NCBI RefSeq assembly: GCF_009602425.1
Contig: NW_022261837.1
Coordinates: 1-64,000, forward strand
DNA: 64,000 bases
Origin: Actinia tenebrosa
Lineage: Eukaryota > Cnidaria > Anthozoa > Actiniaria > Actiniidae
Direction of reading: 5' to 3'
Position numbers and translations under genes: made by a program. Every line of letters begins with the position of its first letter. The first letter of the stretch is position 1. This document shows, piece by piece, positions 54,885 to 64,000 of the stretch. The notes under the pieces are model-generated. The model ran no database searches. It was not told the DNA's origin and saw only the letters and a list, made by a program, of their open reading frames with translations.

Positions 54885-55483
54885 GATATTAAACAATATG
54901 ATTGTATAACAAGCAAATAGTCTTTTTGTTAATTATGCATGGTGTTCAATTTTCCGGCTATAATCATAATTTATCTCCTTTACCTCTCATCATTTCTCGT
55001 TGACGGAAAAAGAAAAAAAGAAGAGCATTTTTGCAATGTCTTCTAATTGCTTTTGTAATTGAACTTCGTGCGGAAGATCGTTCATGTTGACACTTGATTA
55101 GTTCTCACTGGTGTCTCCCCAGGGCATTTCACATCATCATCCCTTTCGTCCAATTTGTAATCATATCTTGTTGTGCTGTATACAATGATAATCTCTTAAC
55201 TGATCAAGGTCATGCACGAAAATGGTCCACTCTCTTTTTATTTCTTAATTTTCAAGAACTGAATGCTTTAAAAAATCTGGAAAATGGTAACTTCAGGTCC
55301 TCATTTATAAAATTAATCTTTTCTAATAAATCGATTTTTTTTTCTTTATTACTTATCATATTCTTTCATTTATTGATTGAAGTCTTTCCAATGAAGTGCT
55401 GCCAATTGTCGAAATTCGCACTACTTGATGTTTTTCTTATCTTCAAACGCGACCACATTACATTAAACCTAAACTCACAGTAA

Positions 55484-57772
55484 AAATAAAGATAACATTA
55501 CTTATTAAATGCTAGTGCAAGCCTTAGTAGCAGTATATATATATTTGAAATCCAAGTAGGTGGAAATTGCATACAGAATTTAATAAATAATAGGAAATTA
55601 GGGTGAAGTAAGATTACTTATTGCGGCTCTAAGCGAACTTTTTTGAACTTTGGGAGTCAAAATGTTACCTATCTTCCAGTGAGTGCGCCGCCTTGTACAT
55701 TTTGGCTCCATTTTGGCGTTATTCCGTAAAATGCTGGTCAGTTTCTAACGCTCGAGACAACGCGCCAACACCTAATGAGTTCAAGAATCCTCATTTTGAA
55801 CTTCGTCTTCATCATATTTCCTATCATGCAGTTTGTAAACTGCCATTTTCAAATTTCATTAGTTATGGATCATAAACATCATTTTCATTATCATATTATG
55901 CCAGTGTGGCACGTAGGGCCGATATTTCTATTTCTATCTGGAGAAAAAATTTAAGAAAAATCAGACACTTTGAAATAATACAACCAAATCAAGAACTGAA
56001 ATGTGGTATATAGTTAAAAATAGGTGTAAAGTTATTATTTTGGACATATATCGTGCAGTATTAGGATTAAGGGACCTAAACTCGATCTCTGCGGCACTCC
56101 GATATAACGCCATCGAATATTTTAAGATTCCATTTCGTTTTATGAATAACGTGTGTTTGTTAGACTAACATAGAGTATCACTTAATGCGGACTATTTAGA
56201 TATGACAAAATGGTAAAGTTACCCTTAAAGCAAATCTGAAGGCCACATTAAAATGTCAGCAAAGCTTTCAAAGAGCTTTTAGGTTAATAGTGTGATACTC
56301 ATATCATAACCTTCTACAAACTTTAGAACTGATAAGATTATCCAAGGATTACTGATCTAGCTAGAACGTTAGGGATGAGTCATTAGATAATTGATGGGGG
56401 GGTTGCAGGAATTTTGGTTGCATGGTATTTATTTTTTGGCTCAACCCTTGCACGTTATTATTTTTTTTGCGTACAGTTAGATATCTTTCTTCTAGCAGAA
56501 GAGGTTGAACGATTTTTTTTTGAGGTTTAAGTGCTCGCTCGATATTTTTTGGGGATTTACGCAAACNCCCCCCCCCCCCCCTCAACTATCTCATGGTCCG
56601 TTCCTTATGAATGTTGGGCATAGCAAGTATCTCATGAAAGGATCCTTAATCAACGGGCCATTAATCTTTAAAAAATCTAAATCGTGATGCTGGAAATCAG
56701 TAACCTTTCCAAATCCGTCTGACTCTTTTATCCTTATAGTCGAACTCATAAAGTTTATAACTTTTATCTGTTGGATGTACTTGTTCTCCTATTGTCTAGA
56801 ATTTTGAATATTCGTTAATCTATGAAATATTTGGCTTGATTAAGACTGATTTGTAGGGTCGAGAGATCGGAATACCATTGACCAAACATTTGCTGAATCA
56901 TGATTCTTTGGTTGGATCCAAAACCGTAAATGAGAATCGTCAGCCAGAGTATATCAGTGCAGCAAATAATTCCAGACCATTTATGCCGGTCAATTAAAAA
57001 AAAAAATCGACATTAAAATGTGTATTAATGACCTTGTTACGTTCTTCGTTATATCAGTGAATTTTGACGTCGGCCTGGTCTACATCATTAACGACCTCCG
57101 TAAAAAATCTCGGGTTATGAGCTATCTATTAACTCTGGAGCTATTAACTGCCTTTACTATCAGGCATTGACTTTTACTACCAGAAACGACTTAGGGGAAA
57201 TTAATTACTGTAAGATTGTTTATAAAAAAAGGTTTGTAGTATACGGTCATCAATTTGTAGTGTTATGCTACCGCTTTTGTAGTATCAAGGCGTTCAATTT
57301 ACTGACAAATGTGTAACATTATACTATATTCAGTATACATTTAGTGATTTAGCAAGTCTTTGCTCTGTTGCTCATATCAATGGTGCCTTCGTACGACCTC
57401 TCAGATTAAAAACAGGTTCTAGACCTCATTTAAATCAGTCTTTGATTGATTTTCCCGCCTTCTTTCTGTGGCTTAACTACAATTTTTTTATCGTATTGAG
57501 TTGACCTTGTTCACAGCCTTAATTTTTTGCAAGCCTCTTGTTCTCGCCTCAGGCTAAATGAGACTTCAAAAGTTGGCTTAATAATTTCGAGTTGGTTCAA
57601 GACGTGTCAAGTGATAGAAAATGCAGCTTCTTCAAATTAAATAAATTGTACTCTTGACCTCTGAAAAATTTCAATCGACATGTTCCTAGTATTTTTTTAA
57701 AAAGCAAAATTCTTTTTTGATAAAAGGTGGTGATCCTTAGTTTCGAAGGAAAAACTGAAAGTTGTTTGTGCA
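55484..57772. other. Noncoding AT-rich stretch
   Basis: I see no gene. A C-run with an adjacent N at 56567-56581 and several T-runs produce short artefactual frames. The 129-aa frame ending at 55483 just before this stretch was also not called. Confidence 0.35.
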
Positions 57773-57989
57773 ATAGTCTCCTTCACAGTTCCCTGCGCCA
57801 TCTTGAAAGGTAGCCGTGCCTTTGCATCGAAGCGAGACGAACGGTGAGCTTGCAATGATAAAGACCTTTTTTTAACACCTTANACAATTATTCGCATGTC
57901 TCTATCATTGNAAGCTCACCGTTCGTCTTGCTTCGATGCAAAGGCACGGCTACCTTTCAAGATGGCCAAGGAACTGTGAAGGGGACTAT
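57773..57989. mobile_element. Long-TIR MITE (CACAGTTCCCTGCGCCAT family), copy 2
   Basis: Same structure as 41339-41557: TAGTCTCCTTCACAGTTCCC at the left, GGAACTGTGAAGGGGACTA at the right, arms of about 95 bp with the GCATCGAAGCGAGACGAACG and GCACGGCTACCTTTC blocks. Two Ns fall in the centre. The 72-aa frame starting at 57928 begins inside it and is not a gene. Confidence 0.85.
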
Positions 57990-60900
57990 TGTCCAGATGA
58001 TGCTCTATGGAAACAAAGCACCAGCAATTTTAAGAGTTTTCGCTAAAGCAGAAAGTATTTTATCTCAGCTCAACAATAAACTAATGCTAAAAAGCGGTAG
58101 AGTTAGAGGTCCCAGCATGAACGGTCGTCACTCGCGGAACCTTTAGCACTTACTTAGTCTAGCCTTAGAGTTAAAATTACTAGTTTTTGGACGGTTGAAT
58201 GGTGAAGGTCATCTGTCAGTACTTGTGAGTCTTGTAAGCTACGATGTTATGAAGTAATAACGTCCCTAATCGAAATTCCAGAAGGTAATCTAAGATCCCA
58301 ATAAGCTAGGCGTAAGTGGATTTTCAAGATTCACTTCTAAGGTCTGTCTTTACGTATTACAGCCATACGCTATCTGTAAATAGTTTTAAAATATCTCCGT
58401 AAGATTTGTGTCAAATGCATAATAGTTATTTCGAAACCAATGCATGACTTATAAGAATAAATAATTATGTATGGCATAATGATATGTGCTATATTTTTAA
58501 GATGAAAGAATTAGCACCAAATTAATGTCAAGAACGTTCAGCAGTTCTGCTAATCCATCATATCATAAATATCAAATAAACAGCATTGAGTTTATAACAT
58601 AATCCATGCAACATAAGAGTTTTAAACAAAATCTGAGACCAATGCTGCAATGCTCACCGACTCCCTAAAATCCATAGTATATATTCACGAGAATGGAAAT
58701 CTATGTATATCCTACAAGTTCAGAAACTAATTTTTTTATGAGACTTTGTAGAGTAAGTTTATAGTCGATAGCCGTTAAAGGCAACACTCGAAGATAACTG
58801 CGGTCCTCATGGTTAGTTAAACCTGCAAGTACCGCTGAGCACCTGGCTATTAGAACAGTCAACAAAATCTTCTGTTGTGAAGAGTTCTATTAACGTACGA
58901 AACATACTTAAACCTTACCTTAGACCAAAAGGGTTTCTTCGAATATTTCACACTTAGGATCCAATGGTCAGAGTAAGGCGACAAAGGACCATACAGCCGT
59001 AGAAATGTTACTTGTGTGTGTGTCCTTACATGAACAGAATTCCATCAGGAGATCGCATGAGCGGAACATGATCTATTGACCCAGAATCTAAACATCAGTC
59101 TATTTTAAAGTACTGCATTATTATGAGTTTAATAAACAGATCGAATACTTGATAAGTTCGATTAATTAGCCATCGGCTCAGCGGCAAACGTCCGACTGCT
59201 CTTCAGTTTTGTCCGGCAATGATGATTTGCCAATAACAGAACGATCCCAGAGATAGAAGCGGTTTCCTCAAAGAACATCAGGTTCACGACAGTCATATTT
59301 CATTCACAGCAGCAGGCCAAAGAAAAATTTATGTCAGTTCATTAATAAGTTGCTCGTGTGCTGTAGACGTAATGTTCTCCCTCAGTAAGAAGATAAGCCA
59401 TGTGAAGTCAGTCACGTGACAGTCACATGACTATTTAGCTAACCAATTATTTCAAAGCAAATAAAGTGCATACCATATTATCCACGACAAACATTTTAAG
59501 AAAATGCAAAAATCTGCGCAAATTAGTATGTTCAGTAGACTTCAGTAAACTTTGCACTAATTTCTCCAATTTTGTAAGCTAACTTTGTCACGGAAAGCCG
59601 AGAAGGGTGGGAGAAAGGCATACACTCTATGATTAAAACGCTTTGTGGAGTTTGGCTCTGAAATAAAGCTTTTCTTTATCAATGTTTTACACTCGTATTT
59701 ATTACGCTTAATAGAAACCATATGCTGGTTTTTTTATTTTTCTTAATGATTCGTGATCAATCGATTTACCTTATCAGTCCATTCGCAAACGCCGGGGTTT
59801 CTTTCTAAAACCAATCGCTCATGATACATCTATCGATAATGTCTAGAATCATTACCTCACGATTACCTTTCATAAGTTTTTCCCCCAACCGATTGGTAAA
59901 CATTTTCTTACTAAACCAGTCATTGAAGAAAGTGATGGTCCTTCAATCTAAGTAGAACTGCTCCGGTTGGACCCTACCAGGAGGGGCCATAAGCTGAACT
60001 CGATATATTCAAAACAGAAGAATGAATGATACTGATGGATATAACAGCTCTAAAAAGGTCAACCATTTAATCTAGAAATGTGCCCCCGGCCTATAGAGTT
60101 GTAAGGATAATCGTTGGACTATGATACTTAAAAAACACCCGGAAACTTCTACGACTTCAAAAAACGATATAAACGTGCTTGATTACTCACGGCGACTTTA
60201 GTTGAGCCGGTATCTGTTAGAACCATATGCATTGGAATTGTAGTCTAAGAGGTTTCATCAAATGAGCAAACACCAGTAAGATATAATGATCAGTCATTAA
60301 CAGTGCTGTCCATCCATGGTTTTAGGACAGTGTTGATTAATTTCTAAGTATAGTTTCAAAGAATGTGAGTCAGAAGGATATACTTTCCAAGGCTTTACGA
60401 AATGCTCCTTGGCATCGTTATGTAGATATAGATATGGCATATATAGAAGTAATAAAGTCTAAAGCCATGTATTTCTAAAAGGATATCTCGACGACTTCCA
60501 AGAAGTTTGGCCAGCGGCCGCATACTACATAAAAATAGCAAAGCCAATAGAACTAGTATTTATAGATTCAGAGGATTGTTTAAGAAACACATACATATTG
60601 TGAAATCTAGTTCTTATTTGTCGAATTGATTTTTGAGTCTGATCAATCGTTAGTTTTTTTCTTATATATGTAATATTTTATTCCCTTTTTTTATTACTCG
60701 GATTAGTCAAGTGATTAGTCAATTTCAAATCTCAAGCTCTTACCTTTTATAGATAGTTAGGCTGCAATATCAGCTCGCTAGCCTTTTTCGAGTACTAGTG
60801 TACAACACCTCTGAGCAACGACGCATTTGTTGATCCCTTACTGAGACAATTTTTCAATATCGATCGATCAATTCGTAGTAACTGAACCAAAGAAACACAG

Positions 60901-61468
60901 AAACATCAATAGCATGCGCCTGACGATCTTATACAGAAAACGACGTCGGTCTCTTTAGTTTCTTCAGTAATGTATTAAGCGAACATGTCGAAAATTACGC
61001 CTAGTTCATTAGTGACCATCCAAACAATCTTGTCAAACTCGGATGTGAAGACTGGGTTCTATTCTCAATTAGTCATTAAATCTAGCTAATAACTAATGAT
61101 AATTTCAGCGCACAATATATATCTCTAGCTAATCTTCTGTCATCAGGGCTTACGATCATGTTATACGTTCGGTATGGTTGTCGCTTTCGAGTGGGAGACC
61201 CGACGATCCAAATTTTAATAGCAGGTAATTTACCTCAAGACTGGTCCAATATAACGGCTTCTCGCAAAGTGATGTAACATCCTAAAGCCTAATTTGATAA
61301 TGAAACGTTTCTCCAAGAAACCTTCTGGAATATTCTGAAATTGACAATCGCATGAGCGCATGACATGGCTGTTTTATGCCGTTTATATATTTATCGTGTT
61401 TAAAATATTCTGCATATTAATTTTTTTGGTCACTCAGCTTTTGGTTTTAAATTTTTATAATTTCGTCA
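57990..61468. other. Noncoding AT-rich stretch
   Basis: I see no gene. A short self-complementary CAGTCACGTGACAGTCACATGACT stretch lies near 59407. The only exon-like item is 60191-60213. Confidence 0.35.
60191..60213 (-). CDS. Candidate 23-nt microexon, minus strand
   Basis: On the minus strand, acceptor ATGGTTCTAACAG and donor GTCGCC|GTGAGTAATC enclose 23 nt. In phase 0 it reads IPAQLKS and leaves CC, which completes a Pro codon with the first base of 51743-51698. Supported only by splice signals and phase. Confidence 0.2.
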
Positions 61469-61510
61469 AATGTTCACACTAATCGAACGACTTATGGATT
61501 TCGTTGCATT

Positions 61511-61940
61511 TTATTTCTTTTATTTTCTTTTCGTTTTCTTTTCGTTTTCTTTTCGTTTNNNNNNNNNNNNNNNNNNNNNNNNNNNNNNNNNNNNNNNNNN
61601 NNNNNNNNNNNNNNNNNNNNNNNNNNNNNNNNNNNNNNNNNNNNNNNNNNNNNNNNNNNNNNNNNNNNNNNNNNNNNNNNNNNNNNNNNNNNNNNNNNNN
61701 NNNNNNNNNNNNNNNNNNNNNNNNNNNNNNNNNNNNNNNNNNNNNNNNNNNNNNNNNNNNNNNNNNNNNNNNNNNNNNNNNNNNNNNNNNNNNNNNNNNN
61801 NNNNNNNNNNNNNNNNNNNNNNNNNNNNNNNNNNNNNNNNNNNNNNNNNNNNNNNNNNTTCTTTCTTTTCGTTTTCTTTTCTTTTCTTTTCGTTTTCTTT
61901 TCTTTTCTTTTCTTTCTTTCTTTTCTTTTCTTTTCTTTTC
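61511..61940 (+). repeat. TTTTC/TTTCG microsatellite spanning a 300-N assembly gap
   Basis: CTTTTCGTTTTCTTTTC-type repeats lie on both sides of 61559-61858 (all N). The gap of exactly 300 Ns is probably a placeholder, so the true repeat length is unknown. Frames reported across it are artefacts. Confidence 0.95.
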
Positions 61941-63173
61941 CTTGTCGTGTTTGTGTCACTAACACCTAACTAACACCTAATTTATGGAATAAATCATATA
62001 TAACATTTTACTATCTTACTAAGTTATCATTCTAGTCATTGGTCAAAAATGTTGTCAATACATTTACCCACTCGTGTTTCCGATGTATTTAGATTTACAA
62101 ATTTAATTTACTTACAGACTCCCCTATCGACTCCTTATTTAGCACGGATTTAGACCATTTAAATCGTTAGTTGCCTGTCTTATTCGCTAAATACATATAG
62201 GCTATTTTAGACAAGGCCAATTTCAAAGACGACTAAATTGTTTCGGAAAAAATAAAAAGACTCGATGGCTTTTCCTGGTCGTTCACAAACCATAAACGAC
62301 GTCGGCACAAGATCCTTACTCGTCTAATCCGATTAGAATAGACCAGACAAATCTTAACGATTTTATAAGTATATTTTTGTTTCAGAACACCTTATTTTCA
62401 ACATAAACACAGATAGCCTCTGCTGTCACCAGCACGACGAAAATAAAACATAACGAGTCGAAAAGGGAAAAAAATCGATTGTCAAGGCTTTTCAGGCATT
62501 GAAATTGAGATATCAGACGCTAATACCCTTGTATCTGTATTGAATGTTTTGTTATAAAGTGGGCAGAGTGTAGTCTACGTGTCTGAGCAGACAATTTTTG
62601 TTTTTCATCTTAGATTATATTCAAATAAGAAATAACAGATTGAAAGTTATAGTTGGCGCGTCAAATTATCGACTGACGTCTTACCGNCTTTGGTTTACTT
62701 GAAATATAAATTATATAGCGATGCCGTTGGCAGGAAATGTTTTGCGGTAAAAGTTTGTCATTAGTTCAAGTTACAGGTTTGGGGTGGATATATATATATA
62801 TATTTGGTGATCTTTTTTTCTTTCTTGAACATCTTTTTCCTTGCGGAGGCAGATGCCGGCAAACGACGAATTCATGACAATGAGCGCAACGATGATGTAT
62901 TTTTTACTTGTTTTTTCGTGGGTTAGAAACCGATCGAATTAGATAAATACATTATGACGAGTTTTGAAGGCGTCTTAAACACGCGAATCGACAGTCGCAC
63001 TAACTTTCTGGTGAATGAAAGACTTGTGCGCACCCTGAAGAAGGGACGCAGATAACCAAGTAGGACTGAAAAGTTGCACAGTATTAAGTTGAAATTCAGC
63101 GCTCCGCATTAGATAGTTTCAGTTATTTCTAATTCATCACCCAATGCTTTTTTTCNAACTAATATTTTCTTAC

Positions 63174-63197
63174 CGGTTTGCGTTGTTTGATGGTCAT
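63174..63197 (-). CDS. Candidate first coding segment of the unrecognised minus-strand gene
   Basis: On the minus strand, an ATG with an in-frame TGA 15 nt upstream is followed by eight codons (MTIKQRKP) and a strong donor, AAACCG|GTAAGAAAAT. Outgoing phase 0 fits 60213-60191. The evidence is slight because so few codons are involved. Confidence 0.2.
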
Positions 63198-64000
63198 GTA
63201 ACCCTCTGGATTTCAAGGTGTTCGTGGCATGAGCCTGGCACTTTTATCAGCTCGATTGCCAGGCTTGCCCTTTTTAACTAGTATTTTGTCTTATCTTGAT
63301 CATTAGCGCCACCAGTCATCAGGTCTTATTAGATGAATGATGGCATACAGTTGCCTGAAGGTAATTTTCAAGTCAAGGCCCGCCGACTGATACAGCATAG
63401 ATTCATTCGTACGATAGATCTATTGTCCTTTTGCCAGATTATGACTTGGTGGCTCATTCTTTTTTTTTCGAAAACCACAAAAACTCAAAACCAGCTGTAA
63501 TTGTGTATATCGGTAACAAAATATTGCTGCTTTCAACATGAGAATGTTCCATTAACTGAATGCACTTGGACAGCCTTGTATAGTAAGAATTACAGCTCCG
63601 TATAGCACCGGTGCAGCTCATCGAACTTATGCTATTTTCGCTTTGTTTCTTTAACACTTGTTAATGTTCATTTATTTGCTTGTTTGATTTATGTTTTTGA
63701 ATTCGGAACTCGAAAGTAGGAAAATAATGTACAGCAGGGTATTGCGGTATTTTCCCGTGACCCAAGTTTTTTTTCATTATTCCGGATCCATCACTAAATA
63801 GATTATCAAGGACTGCTTGATGCAGACTGGTCTGCTCGATTTTGATTTTTAATCCGCAGGGCCTCGTCCNCCTGGGACAACTATCAATCGATCCCTTGAT
63901 CTAATGGTCTCGATTATTTTGAAACAAACATTCTCTCTCAGTGTTTAGTTTATTGCCGATCAAAATCTCATATAAGACCAAATATATAAGAAACCAAAGC

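Noticed and set aside
55094-55483. 129-aa frame
   Set aside because: AT-driven hydrophobic composition, no motif, no splice context and no good start.
57928-58146. 72-aa frame
   Set aside because: It begins inside the right arm of a long-TIR MITE and has no homology signal.
61470-61973. Frames of about 150-167 aa
   Set aside because: They run through the 300-N gap and a TTTTC microsatellite.
1-64000. CRISPR arrays, rRNA genes, intact tRNA genes, retroviral or other virus-like elements
   Set aside because: None seen. The tRNA-like boxes belong to SINEs, and the tandem repeats lack regular spacers.

Overview
This is an AT-rich animal window from a draft assembly: scattered single N bases and one 300-N gap at 61559-61858. 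It most likely comes from a stony coral or another anthozoan. The reasons are the intron-dense conserved gene (41 small coding exons for NUP107), a lineage-specific intronless-CDS class A GPCR, many short terminal-inverted-repeat elements (MITEs), tRNA-derived SINEs, and hammerhead-ribozyme motifs of the kind known from cnidarian retroelements. No bacterial, viral or CRISPR feature is seen.

Layout. (1) 1-1.6 kb: the last coding exon of a THEG-repeat sperm protein (SPMAP2 type), plus strand. (2) 3.4-5.1 kb: a complete five-exon NOP16 gene, minus strand. (3) 5.1-5.3 kb: a 179-bp gap between the NOP16 and NUP107 start codons, probably one bidirectional promoter. (4) 5.3-24.6 kb: a complete NUP107 gene, plus strand. 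I traced it exon by exon in a phase-consistent chain, and its introns hold at least ten MITE or SINE insertions. (5) 28.4-29.9 kb: a 495-aa aminergic-like GPCR, minus strand, with an unusual N-terminus of N-glycosylation-sequon repeats and at least one upstream 5' UTR exon. (6) 30-64 kb: about 34 kb with no gene I can name. It holds MITEs, some with other elements nested inside them, tandem duplications and simple repeats.

Two things stand out in the last region. At 35258-35595 there is a small insertion flanked by a 13-bp direct duplication. It carries one full 246-bp unit plus part of a second, a well-formed type I hammerhead ribozyme on the minus strand, and an inverted 5' end. It looks like a retrozyme-type element. 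Scattered through 32.8-63.2 kb there are also short minus-strand exon-like segments with good splice signals and mutually compatible phases. They may be the 5' part of an unrecognised long-intron gene.

Functionally, NUP107 (nuclear pore scaffold) and NOP16 (60S ribosome assembly) are housekeeping genes, so sharing a promoter would make sense. The SPMAP2-like gene and the GPCR are unrelated neighbours.
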